Assembly (NCBI GenBank): GCA_019414725.1
Contig: DXLM01000014.1
Span: 10,709-32,064 of the forward strand
Length of the DNA: 21,356 bases
Source: Bacteroides sp.
Lineage (GTDB): Bacteria; Bacteroidota; Bacteroidia; Bacteroidales; Bacteroidaceae
Direction of reading: 5' to 3'
Below are positions 7,845 through 15,542 of the stretch, piece by piece. Numbering within the stretch: position 1 is the stretch's first letter; each line of letters begins with the position of its first letter. The translations under genes and the position numbers were made by a program. The notes under the pieces were generated by a model that saw only the letters and a program-made list of their open reading frames with translations, did no database searches and was not told where the DNA came from.

Positions 7845-8945
7845 ATGGAAGATAACTACAAGATACGAGTTGGTATTACTCATGGGGATATCAACGGAGT
7901 AGGATATGAAGTAATTCTCAAAACTTTTTCGGATCCTACCATGCTGGAACTTTGTACACCCATTATTTATGGATCGCCTAAAGTGGCTGCTTATCATCGT
8001 AAAGCAATGGATATTCAAACAAATTTCAGTATTGTCAATTCTGCAGATGATGCTCAGCCGGATAAACTGAGCATCGTGAATTGTACGGAAGACGAATTGA
8101 AGGTGGAGCTCTCCAAACCGACACCGGAGGCTGGTAAAGCAGCTTTGGATGCGTTGGAGAGAGCTTTGCAGGATTATCGGGAGGGAATGATTGATGTTTT
8201 GGTAACTGCTCCTATCAATAAGCATACCATTCAGTCGGAGAGTTTTCATTTCCCCGGTCATACGGAATATATTGAAGAGCGTGTGGGGGAAGGACAGAAG
8301 GCGTTAATGATTTTGCTGAAGAATGATTTCCGGGTAGCTTTGGTGACTGGTCATGTTCCTGTACGCGAGATAGCACAAGATATTACCAAGGAACTTATTA
8401 TGGAAAAATTGGCTGTTTTCCATCGTTCTTTAAAAGAGGATTTTGGCATCGACAGTCCGCGTATAGCTGTGTTTTCATTAAATCCTCATGCGGGTGATGA
8501 GGGATTGATTGGTACGGAAGAGAGTGATATTATAATTCCGGCAATGAAGGAAATGGTTGCCAAAGGCATTCAGTGTTTCGGACCTTATCCGGCCGATGGC
8601 TTTATGGGATCTGGCAACTATACTCATTTTGATGGAATTCTAGCTATGTATCATGATCAGGGATTGGCTCCTTTCAAAGCTTTGGCAATGGATGAAGGAG
8701 TGAATTACACTGCGGGACTTCCCATTGTACGTACTTCTCCGGCACATGGTACTGCGTATGATATTGCCGGGCAAGGGGTTGCCTTGGAAGATTCTTTTCG
8801 CCAGGCTATTTATGTGGCTATGGATGTTTTCCGTAACCGTGTTGTCGAGAAAGAGATTCATGCACATCCGCTGCGTAAACAATATTATGAAAAACGGGAT
8901 GATAGCGATAAATTGAAATTGGACACCATTGATGATGAAGATTAA
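7845..8945 (+). CDS. pdxA: 4-hydroxythreonine-4-phosphate dehydrogenase PdxA
   Basis: A cytosolic NAD-dependent enzyme of pyridoxal-5-phosphate synthesis that oxidises 4-phosphohydroxy-L-threonine. The 366 residues are slightly longer than the E. coli enzyme, with an extended acidic C-terminus. The N-terminal ITHGDINGVG (11-20) is the family start. The three metal-binding histidines are clear: His170 in VTGHVPV, His214 in LNPHAGD and His270 in MYHDQG. FPGHTEYI (136-143) and RTSPAHGTAYDIAG (296-309) bind phosphate and substrate in the family. A PdxA2-type relative acting on another hydroxy acid phosphate cannot be excluded from sequence alone, but nothing points to it. The next gene starts 41 bp downstream, the widest gap in this operon. 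Confidence 0.94.
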   Translation: MEDNYKIRVGITHGDINGVGYEVILKTFSDPTMLELCTPIIYGSPKVAAYHRKAMDIQTNFSIVNSADDAQPDKLSIVNCTEDELKVELSKPTPEAGKAALDALERALQDYREGMIDVLVTAPINKHTIQSESFHFPGHTEYIEERVGEGQKALMILLKNDFRVALVTGHVPVREIAQDITKELIMEKLAVFHRSLKEDFGIDSPRIAVFSLNPHAGDEGLIGTEESDIIIPAMKEMVAKGIQCFGPYPADGFMGSGNYTHFDGILAMYHDQGLAPFKALAMDEGVNYTAGLPIVRTSPAHGTAYDIAGQGVALEDSFRQAIYVAMDVFRNRVVEKEIHAHPLRKQYYEKRDDSDKLKLDTIDDED

Positions 8946-8986
8946 TGGACGATCGGTTTAAAATATAATTTCAAGAAAAAGTAGAA

Positions 8987-9697
8987 ATGAAATTTGCAAT
9001 TATATCAGCGGGTGAAGGTTCCCGGCTTTCGCAAGAAGGGGTTGCTTTGCCCAAACCTTTGGTGCAACTGAACGGAGTTGCCATGATTGATCGCTTGATA
9101 CAGATTTTTGTACGTAACGGAGCTGATAAGGTGGTTGTCATTATTAATAATGAAAGTCCATTGACAAAAGAGCATTTGGCAAAACTACAGGCAGAAGCAG
9201 AGATCCCATTGGAAGTAGTTGTGAAAACTACCCCCAGTTCCATGCACAGTTTTTATGAACTGAGCCCTTATTTGCAGGATGATAAATTCTGCTTGACTAC
9301 TGTGGATACTATATTCCGTGAAGAAGAGTTTTCGACTTTTATTGAAACGTTCAAACAATCGGAAACAGATGGGTATATGGCGGTAACGGATTTTATAGAT
9401 GATGAAAAACCGCTTTATATATCTACGGACAGTGCTTTGGATATAACAGGTTTCCATGATGAGGCGACTCCCGAATGCCGTTATATATCTGGAGGCATTT
9501 ATTGTCTGACCCCGGCAGCCGTTAAGACGTTGCATGGGTGTATGGAGAAAGGTATGTCACGTATGCGTAACTTTCAACGACAGTTGGTAGCCGACGGCTT
9601 GAAATTAAAGGCTTATCCTTTTACAAAAATTTTGGATGTAGATCATGCTGGTGATATCGTGAAAGCTGAAAATTTTCTAGCCGGTAAAGAGGAGTAA
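8987..9697 (+). CDS. Sugar-phosphate-type nucleotidyltransferase, candidate inositol-phosphate cytidylyltransferase
   Basis: A 236-residue single-domain nucleotidyltransferase of the sugar-1-phosphate NTP-transferase fold. The N-terminal nucleotide-binding loop SAGEGSRL lies at 7-14 and the PKP signature at 22-24. Asp107 in TTVDTIF and the pair DVD at 217-219 (ILDVDHAGD) sit where the family binds magnesium. Such enzymes couple an NTP to a phosphorylated sugar or polyol. Here the neighbouring CDP-alcohol phosphatidyltransferase gene, and the inositol-phosphate synthase gene about 6 kb away, suggest that CTP and inositol phosphate are the substrates, as in the archaeal and Thermotoga IPCT enzymes. 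That is inference: base and sugar specificity cannot be read from these motifs. It precedes the ATP-grasp gene by 19 bp. Confidence 0.8.
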   Translation: MKFAIISAGEGSRLSQEGVALPKPLVQLNGVAMIDRLIQIFVRNGADKVVVIINNESPLTKEHLAKLQAEAEIPLEVVVKTTPSSMHSFYELSPYLQDDKFCLTTVDTIFREEEFSTFIETFKQSETDGYMAVTDFIDDEKPLYISTDSALDITGFHDEATPECRYISGGIYCLTPAAVKTLHGCMEKGMSRMRNFQRQLVADGLKLKAYPFTKILDVDHAGDIVKAENFLAGKEE

Positions 9698-9716
9698 CTT
9701 AAACACAACAGAAGGA

Positions 9717-10568
9717 ATGGATGTAATTTCAATAATAGGGGTAAGCCGTGGAAATGAATATTCCCCCAATCATGTAGACAATGATGCCGCCATATTTAAT
9801 AAGGTGACGGAGGAATTGCGGCGGTTGGGCTGTGAGGTGAAAGTTTATGCGGAGAAAGATTTCGTGGAACAGGGTGTCAAGGGAGATATTATTTTTGATA
9901 TGGCCCGTGATAAGGTAACGATAGCTCGTTTGAGGTCTTTGGAGGATGAAGGTGCATTGGTGATAAACTCTGCCTACGGTATAGATAATTGTGTGCGTAA
10001 GCCAATGACAGAATTACTTATAAAGAACGGGGTTCCTCATCCGCAAAGTTTTATAATTTCTACGGCAGATGAGTATTTGGAAAATTGTTATCCTTGTTGG
10101 GTGAAACGAGGTGACTCTCACGCTATGGTGAAAGAAGATGTTGCCTACGCCACCTGTAAGGAAGAGGTAGAAAATATATTGGCTGATTTCCGTAAACGCG
10201 GTATTCCTGTTGCAGTCATAAACGAACATTTGCAAGGTGACTTGGTAAAATTCTACGGAGTGCATGGAACCGATTTTTTTTATTGGTTTTATCCCTCTCC
10301 TTGTTCGCACAGCAAGTTTGGTCTGGAGAAAATAAATGGGATAGCTAAAGGAATTCCTTTTAGCGTAGAGGAATTGAAAATACAAAGTGATAAAGCTGCC
10401 GAGGCGCTGAATGTGCCCATTTACGGAGGTGATTGTGTGATTTCAGCTGATGGTACACTGCGAATAATCGATTTTAACGACTGGCCCAGCTTTGCCCGTT
10501 GCCGTGAGGAAGCGGGAGGTAAAATTGCAGAGTGCATTTATAAACGGGCTAAAAAGCAAATGAAATAA
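9717..10568 (+). CDS. ATP-grasp family protein of unknown substrate
   Basis: A 283-residue soluble protein with an ATP-grasp fold. Lys130 in CWVKRGDSH is the expected ATP-contacting lysine, Glu170 in INEHLQGDLVKFYGV fits the adenine-binding segment, and the metal site is seen as GGDCVI (Asp239) and IIDFNDWPSF (Asp252, Asn254). The DxNxxPS ending resembles inositol phosphate kinases of the ITPK1 type (their pattern is IDxNxFPxY) as well as RimK-like ligases (ExNxxPG). It lies between a nucleotidyltransferase and a CDP-alcohol phosphatidyltransferase, with gaps of 19 and 7 bp, so a role in making or decorating a lipid headgroup is likely. Kinase and ligase are both open. Confidence 0.75.
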   Translation: MDVISIIGVSRGNEYSPNHVDNDAAIFNKVTEELRRLGCEVKVYAEKDFVEQGVKGDIIFDMARDKVTIARLRSLEDEGALVINSAYGIDNCVRKPMTELLIKNGVPHPQSFIISTADEYLENCYPCWVKRGDSHAMVKEDVAYATCKEEVENILADFRKRGIPVAVINEHLQGDLVKFYGVHGTDFFYWFYPSPCSHSKFGLEKINGIAKGIPFSVEELKIQSDKAAEALNVPIYGGDCVISADGTLRIIDFNDWPSFARCREEAGGKIAECIYKRAKKQMK

Positions 10569-10575
10569 AAAAGAC

Positions 10576-11526
10576 ATGAGTACAGAAAGTGAGAAGAAAG
10601 GAATAGAGGCTTCTTTCAAATCCATGGACACAGAGGAGTTCCTGGATATTTATTTCAACCGTCCCATAGGTTATGCATGGGCATTATTTTTTAAAAAACT
10701 AAAGGTACACCCTAATGTGGTAACCATTTTTTCTATCATTTTAGGTATAGGTGCTGGTGTGATGTTTTATTATCCTGATATGAAACATACTCTTTTGGGT
10801 ATACTTTTGTTGATGTGGGCGAATCATTATGACAGTGCGGATGGACAATTGGCGCGTTTGACAGGACAGAAAACCCAGTGGGGGCGTATGTTGGATGGAT
10901 TTGCCGGTGATATTTGGTTCTTTACCATTTATGCGGCAATTTGTCTCAGACTGATGAACCAACCCATGCCGTTTCATATTGGTGACGGCATGCATTGGGG
11001 TATTTTTATTTGGATATTGGCTATTGTTTCGGGTACTGTTTGTCATAGCAAACAATGTACATTGGCGGATTATTATCGTAATATTCATTTATACTTTTTA
11101 AAAGGGAAAAGCGGAAGCGAATTGGATAATTTCAAACAACAGCGTGAAATCTTCTACAGTCTGCCGTGGAAGGGAAACTTCTGGTGGAAAGCTTTCTTGT
11201 ATTTCTATGGTAATTATACACGTCAGCAGGAAAGAATGACTCCTAATTTCCAACTGTTTTATGCATTGGTGAAGGAAAAGTATGGAGACAATATTCCACA
11301 GGAATTACGGGATGAATTTCGTGCGGCTAGCAAACCTTTGATGAAATATACCAATATCTTGACTTTTAATACACGTGCCATTGCTCTATATATCAGTTTG
11401 TTGATTGGCGAACCATGGTTGTATTTTGTGTTCGAGGTTGTTGTGATGACCTCTTTGTTTGTATATATGCGTCATTGCCATGAGGCGATTTGCGCACGAT
11501 TGTATCATAAATACATAACGAAGTGA
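10576..11526 (+). CDS. CDP-alcohol phosphatidyltransferase family membrane enzyme, candidate phosphatidylinositol-type synthase
   Basis: A 316-residue integral membrane enzyme. The family signature runs from Asp86: DSADGQLAR (86-94), eight residues, Gly103, three residues, Asp107, then GFAGD. The usual form DxxDGxxAR-x8-GxxxDxxxD is met except that the fourth aspartate is at 112 rather than 111. The KVHPNVVTIFS motif (43-53) is also typical. These enzymes move a phospho-alcohol between a CDP-activated partner and an acceptor alcohol. With an adjacent nucleotidyltransferase, the donor here may be CDP-inositol rather than CDP-diacylglycerol. The gene overlaps the next one by 4 bp. The N-terminal 25 residues and a soluble insert near 170-265 make it longer than minimal family members of about 200 residues. 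Confidence 0.85.
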   Translation: MSTESEKKGIEASFKSMDTEEFLDIYFNRPIGYAWALFFKKLKVHPNVVTIFSIILGIGAGVMFYYPDMKHTLLGILLLMWANHYDSADGQLARLTGQKTQWGRMLDGFAGDIWFFTIYAAICLRLMNQPMPFHIGDGMHWGIFIWILAIVSGTVCHSKQCTLADYYRNIHLYFLKGKSGSELDNFKQQREIFYSLPWKGNFWWKAFLYFYGNYTRQQERMTPNFQLFYALVKEKYGDNIPQELRDEFRAASKPLMKYTNILTFNTRAIALYISLLIGEPWLYFVFEVVVMTSLFVYMRHCHEAICARLYHKYITK

Positions 11527-12524
11527 AAAGTAAGTATAGAAATATATTCCTGATGTTTGGAATTGCAGCCATCGTAGTGATGCTTTGTTCTTTTGATATG
11601 GAGTATGATGAACTACTGGCTAATTTGCGCCGGGCGGGAATGTGGTTGCCGGCTGTGGTAGGGTTATGGATTATTATTTATCTGTTCAATACCCTTTCTT
11701 GGTATATTATCATCCGGGATGGAAAAAAGGGAACACCTATTCCATTTTGGAAAGTTTATAAACTGACAGTTTCCGGATTTGCACTGAATTATGCCACCCC
11801 GGTGGGATTGATGGGAGGAGAGCCTTACCGCATTATGGAGCTGACTCCTTATGTTGGGGCCAGTAAGGCAACTTCATCAGTAATTCTTTATGTGATGATG
11901 CATATTTTCTCGCATTTTTGTTTTTGGTTTTTTTCTATCTTTTTGTATCTGGCTCTACGTCCGGTAGATATTGCCATGGGAACTATATTGGCTGTTGTGG
12001 GGGCGGTTTCTCTTTTAGCCATTTATTTTTTTATGAAAGGTTACAAGAATGGTATGGCTGTCCGTACTTTAAAATTGCTTCAGCATATTCCTTTTGTCAA
12101 AGAATGGGCTAAACGTTTTTCGGAAAATAAACGCGAGGCTTTGGAACGTGTGGACAGTCAGATAGCTGAACTGCATAAACAGCGTAGATCTACGTTTTAT
12201 GCCTCGTTAAGTCTGGAATTCATGGCTCGGATTATAGGATGTCTGGAAGTGTATTTCATATTGAATATTCTGACAACGGATGTCAGTTTTCCAGCTTGTA
12301 TTTTAATCATGGCATTTACTTCTTTGTTTGCCAATTTGTTCTTTTTCTCGCCTATGCAATTGGGCGCACGTGAAGGAGGCTTTGCTTTGGCGGTAGGAGG
12401 ATTGGCTATTCCGGGAGCTTTTGGGGTTTATACCGGATTGATAACCCGTGTACGTGAATTGATTTGGATTGTAATTGGTGTGTTGTTGATGAAAGTCGGC
12501 AATGGTACACCTGCTAATAAGTAA
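11523..12524 (+). CDS. LPG-synthase-TM / UPF0104 family membrane protein, flippase-like
   Basis: A 333-residue polytopic membrane protein of the family related to the membrane domain of lysylphosphatidylglycerol synthase (flippase-like domain). Family landmarks are SGFALNYATPVGLMGGEPYRI at about 84-104 and SPMQLGAREGG at 276-286, with several hydrophobic helices between them. It starts with GTG at 11523, whose last two bases plus the next A form the TGA stop of the upstream gene (GTGA overlap), so the two are probably translated together. There is no synthetase domain. I infer that it could move the lipid made by the upstream transferase across the inner membrane, or hand it to another enzyme; the family is not biochemically uniform. 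Confidence 0.82.
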   Translation: MKSKYRNIFLMFGIAAIVVMLCSFDMEYDELLANLRRAGMWLPAVVGLWIIIYLFNTLSWYIIIRDGKKGTPIPFWKVYKLTVSGFALNYATPVGLMGGEPYRIMELTPYVGASKATSSVILYVMMHIFSHFCFWFFSIFLYLALRPVDIAMGTILAVVGAVSLLAIYFFMKGYKNGMAVRTLKLLQHIPFVKEWAKRFSENKREALERVDSQIAELHKQRRSTFYASLSLEFMARIIGCLEVYFILNILTTDVSFPACILIMAFTSLFANLFFFSPMQLGAREGGFALAVGGLAIPGAFGVYTGLITRVRELIWIVIGVLLMKVGNGTPANK

Positions 12525-12528
12525 GATA

Positions 12529-13251
12529 ATGGATACATTGAAAAATATTCAGGGAGTTATATTTGATTATGGCGGTACGATAGATACGAACAGCTGTCAT
12601 TGGGCGGAAGTGTTGTGGACTAAGTATATGGAACATCAGGTGCCGGTGGATAAGGAAAGTTTCCGTGAGGCATACGTTTTTGGAGAAAGGGCGTTGGCTA
12701 AATATCCTTTTGTCCAGCCTTGGCATAATTTTCATGATGTGCTTTCTATCAAGACTAAACTTCAGGTGGAATGGTTGGCGGAACAGAGAAAGTTGCCTAT
12801 GGATGAGTTGCAACTGCAATCTTATGCAGTGAAAGTGGCAGACAGCTGTTATGGCTATGTGTTGGATATATTGCAGGTTACACGCCCGGTAGTGAAGGAG
12901 TTGGCTAAGAGGTATAGGTTGGTGTTGGTTTCTAATTTTTATGGCAATATACAGACTATTTTAAAGGATTTCGGACTTTTGGATTTCTTTGATGAGATAA
13001 TTGAATCCTCTGTAGTGGGTGTTCGTAAGCCGGATCCTGCTATCTATAGACTTGGAGTAGATGCTATGGGATTTGCGGCAGAGAATGTGCTGGTGGTCGG
13101 AGATTCTTTCTCAAAAGATGTTGTTCCGGCCAAAGCTGTAGGTTGTCGCGTTGCCTGGTTGAAAGGAGAAGGTTGGGGAGGAGAAGTTATAGACGAATCT
13201 GTTCCTGATGTAATTATTACGGACTTGGCTCAATTGCTTGCATTATTGTAA
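12529..13251 (+). CDS. HAD family hydrolase
   Basis: A 240-residue haloacid-dehalogenase-type protein with a cap domain (about 20-110). Motif I is FDYGGTID, giving the nucleophile Asp13 but Gly15 in place of the usual second aspartate. Motif II is LVSNFYGN (Ser135), motif III has Lys167 in VRKPDP, and motif IV is GDSFSKD (Asp192, Asp197). Small-molecule phosphatase activity is most likely, though loss of the second Asp is also seen in dehalogenase- and phosphonatase-like members. The ATG at 12529 is chosen because an upstream ATG at 12502 would lie inside the previous gene. It lies 4 bp after the flippase-like gene and 6 bp before the MFS gene, so it probably serves the same pathway, perhaps dephosphorylating a lipid or inositol intermediate. 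Confidence 0.85.
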   Translation: MDTLKNIQGVIFDYGGTIDTNSCHWAEVLWTKYMEHQVPVDKESFREAYVFGERALAKYPFVQPWHNFHDVLSIKTKLQVEWLAEQRKLPMDELQLQSYAVKVADSCYGYVLDILQVTRPVVKELAKRYRLVLVSNFYGNIQTILKDFGLLDFFDEIIESSVVGVRKPDPAIYRLGVDAMGFAAENVLVVGDSFSKDVVPAKAVGCRVAWLKGEGWGGEVIDESVPDVIITDLAQLLALL

Positions 13252-13257
13252 TAGGAT

Positions 13258-14457
13258 ATGGAAATACAAAGACACGCATTGGTGAAAAGGGACTATTTAG
13301 TTCCTTTTGTTTTAGTAACCTCTTTGTTCTTTTTATGGGGATTCGCACATGCTATTCTTGATGTATTGAACAAACATTTTCAAGAGGTGATGGATATTAC
13401 CCGTACTCATTCGGCAATGGTACAGGTGATGTTTTATCTAGGCTATTTCATAATGGCTATTCCGGCAGGATTGTTTATAACCAAATATGGATATCGTAAG
13501 GGAGTTGTTTTCGGATTGTTGCTTTATGGAATCGGGTCCTTGATGTTTATTCCCGGCGAGTATTGGATGTCATTTGAATTTTTCCTGTTCTCTTTGTTTG
13601 TCATTGCTTGCGGTTTGGTCTTTTTGGAAACAGCTGCAAATCCTTATATGACAGAACTGGGGGATAGGGAAACAGCTGCCAGTCGGTTGAACCTGGCCCA
13701 GTCTTTTAATGGGCTAGGATGTATTTGTGGTCCTTTAGTAGGAGGACTGTTATTGTTCTCGGGGAAGGGAGAAGCAAATATCTCGTATCCTTATATGTTG
13801 ATGGGAGTGGTTGTACTGGCAGTGGGATTTATTTTTTCCCGTATCAAACTTCCGGAGATTGTTCATGTTGACGATTTGGCTGACGGAGAAACGGTTAAGA
13901 GAAGTTTATGGTCGCATAAATTATTCTTATTCGGAATAGTGGCACTATTCAGTTATGAGATAGCGGAGATTTCTATTAATAGTTTTTTTATCAATTATGT
14001 GGTGGATGACGGGTGGATGAATGCTCGGGATGCGGCGGTAGTACTTTCTTTCGGTGGACTTGGATTGTTTATGTGCGGACGTTTTGCCGGTAGTTGGATC
14101 ATGCAGCGAATCCGTGCGGAGAGAGTTCTGCTATGCTGTGCTTTGGGGACGGTAATGGCTACTTTTCTTATCGTTTGTAATTTAGGAAAGATTTCATTAA
14201 TAGCCTTGTTTTTGGTATACGTGTTCGAAGCCATCATGTTTCCCACTATTTTTGCCATATCTTTGAAGGGATTGGGTGGAAAGACCAAACGGGCTTCTTC
14301 CTTCCTTATGATGTCTCCCGTAGGAGGGGCTGTTGGTCCTGTGCTGATGGGTTATGTGGCAGATAATAGTACCATGTCCTTATCATTCATCATACCATTT
14401 GTTTCTTTTTGTATTGTGTTATTCTATTCGTGGTATGCTGACGTGGAAAGAAACTGA
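13258..14457 (+). CDS. FucP/GluP-type sugar MFS transporter
   Basis: A 399-residue, roughly 12-helix transporter of the fucose/glucose/galactose:proton symporter branch of the major facilitator superfamily. Recognisable segments are LFFLWGFAHAILDVLNKHFQ near 22-41, YFIMAIPAGLFITKYGYRKG near 62-81 and FLETAANPYMTELG near 121-134, the last being characteristic of FucP-like proteins. It is the final gene of the plus-strand operon, 6 bp after the HAD gene, and is followed by a bidirectional terminator. The substrate is not fixed by sequence. In this setting glucose (precursor for inositol phosphate) or inositol itself would make sense, which is inference. Confidence 0.85.
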   Translation: MEIQRHALVKRDYLVPFVLVTSLFFLWGFAHAILDVLNKHFQEVMDITRTHSAMVQVMFYLGYFIMAIPAGLFITKYGYRKGVVFGLLLYGIGSLMFIPGEYWMSFEFFLFSLFVIACGLVFLETAANPYMTELGDRETAASRLNLAQSFNGLGCICGPLVGGLLLFSGKGEANISYPYMLMGVVVLAVGFIFSRIKLPEIVHVDDLADGETVKRSLWSHKLFLFGIVALFSYEIAEISINSFFINYVVDDGWMNARDAAVVLSFGGLGLFMCGRFAGSWIMQRIRAERVLLCCALGTVMATFLIVCNLGKISLIALFLVYVFEAIMFPTIFAISLKGLGGKTKRASSFLMMSPVGGAVGPVLMGYVADNSTMSLSFIIPFVSFCIVLFYSWYADVERN

Positions 14458-14464
14458 AATGAAT

Positions 14465-14498
14465 AATCCCGATACAGTTGTTAGGCTTTATCGGGATT
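14465..14498. terminator. Bidirectional terminator between convergent genes
   Basis: AATCCCGATA at 14465-14474 pairs perfectly with TATCGGGATT at 14489-14498 around a 14-nt loop. It lies between the MFS gene (plus) and the PfkB gene (minus), which converge here. The plus side is followed by a T-rich stretch at about 14504-14521; the minus side has little U tract. Confidence 0.75.
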
Positions 14499-14510
14499 GT
14501 CCATTTCTTC

Positions 14511-15407
14511 TTAAATTTTTTCAGCTTTTAAAGAACTGGTTCGGATGATATTCCATACATCCTCTTCGGTTTTGCTGAAAGGACCGGATGCCTCTAGTTT
14601 CAGTGTCGACATAGCTGCTGCAAAACAACCGGCTTCTTCATAGGAAGCCCCTTTATTACGCATATATAAATATCCGGTAGCATAAGTATCTCCACAGCCA
14701 GTGGCATCTACTATGTCTTTAGGAGGATAGGCAGGGATTTTATGAAATGTACCTTCCGCATAAATTATAGACCCTAAGCTTCCCAATGTAATCAATACCT
14801 CTTTTACTCCCCATTCTGCAAGTTGTAGGGCAGCTTGTTTTATGTCTGTCTGACCGGTAAGCACTTCCATTTCATGTTCATTTACCTTTAGAATGTCAAT
14901 ATATTTTAGTGCTTCTACTTTGTCTGTCCAATCTATCGGATAAACTTTTTCCCCTCGGACTTCACGTAAGTACCCTTGTGCATCTACAGCTAATATACCT
15001 TTGGTAGAAAGATATTTCACAACGTCCAAAGAGAAATCATCTGCTAAAAGACTTCCCAAATGAAAAATATGAGCATTTATGTTCTCTAGTTGTTCTACGG
15101 TGAAGGGATCGGCTTTAGCCAATACCCGCTGGCTGCGGTTGTCTTGATTCTCACCGTATGTATTCTCAAAATACACTGTCCGGTGACTAGGAATAACAGT
15201 AACTTTGATGCCTTTAGCACGAATATCTTCAACAGCTTTAAATTCACTTGGAGCTAGTGCCGTGACCAGCTGATAATGCTTTGTATCCTTTAAGTGACTG
15301 ATTCCGTGTGAGAAATAATAAGAAGTCCCGCCGGGCATATAAGTCGTTTTTCTGGGTGTTACTATTTTATCTAATGTAATGTGACCTATGCAACAAATAT
15401 CATTCAT
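14511..15407 (-). CDS. PfkB family carbohydrate kinase, candidate inositol kinase
   Basis: A 298-residue ribokinase-like kinase. The N-terminal substrate-side GG motif is at 26-27 (MPGGTSYYF), and the C-terminal signature DATGCGDTYATGY at 234-246 contains the catalytic base Asp240 and the anion hole. NEHEMEVLTG (176-185) is typical of the family. Substrates in this family range from sugars and nucleosides to myo-inositol (plant and archaeal inositol 3-kinases). The gene is divergent from myo-inositol-phosphate synthase, with a shared 135-bp intergenic region carrying a -7 type motif for each side. This placement makes an inositol-salvage kinase an attractive guess, but ribose, adenosine or another sugar remains possible. 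It converges with the MFS gene. Confidence 0.85.
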   Translation of the reverse strand: MNDICCIGHITLDKIVTPRKTTYMPGGTSYYFSHGISHLKDTKHYQLVTALAPSEFKAVEDIRAKGIKVTVIPSHRTVYFENTYGENQDNRSQRVLAKADPFTVEQLENINAHIFHLGSLLADDFSLDVVKYLSTKGILAVDAQGYLREVRGEKVYPIDWTDKVEALKYIDILKVNEHEMEVLTGQTDIKQAALQLAEWGVKEVLITLGSLGSIIYAEGTFHKIPAYPPKDIVDATGCGDTYATGYLYMRNKGASYEEAGCFAAAMSTLKLEASGPFSKTEEDVWNIIRTSSLKAEKI

Positions 15408-15429
15408 ACCTATTTATATTAAACGGTCG

Positions 15430-15437
15430 CAAAGCTA
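15430..15437 (-). promoter_or_regulatory. -7 element for the PfkB kinase gene
   Basis: The minus strand reads TAGCTTTG, an exact TAnnTTTG match, 22 bp upstream of the kinase ATG. No good -33 TTTG was found at the usual distance. Confidence 0.5.
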
Positions 15438-15480
15438 CAAAAAAAACTAGAAAAAGCATGGAAGTTTTCAAAAGAAGGTG

Positions 15481-15488
15481 TAACTTTG
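15481..15488 (+). promoter_or_regulatory. -7 element for myo-inositol-phosphate synthase
   Basis: TAACTTTG matches TAnnTTTG exactly, 54 bp before the ATG at 15543. It overlaps the TTG at 15486 that would start a longer frame, which argues against that longer start. The -33 region lacks a clear TTTG. Confidence 0.55.
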
Positions 15489-15542
15489 GCACAAATTATC
15501 TTAATCTCTGCTATGAGATGCAATTTTAACAAAGAAATTAGA

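Noticed and set aside
7719..8261. Minus-strand frame of 180 codons
   Set aside because: Antisense to the end of the DUF4837 gene and the start of pdxA; pdxA is certain and the antisense product has no domain.
15486..15542. N-terminal extension of inositol-phosphate synthase from a TTG codon
   Set aside because: The TTG is inside the TAACTTTG promoter motif, so it would not be in the transcript, and the extension is not typical of the family.
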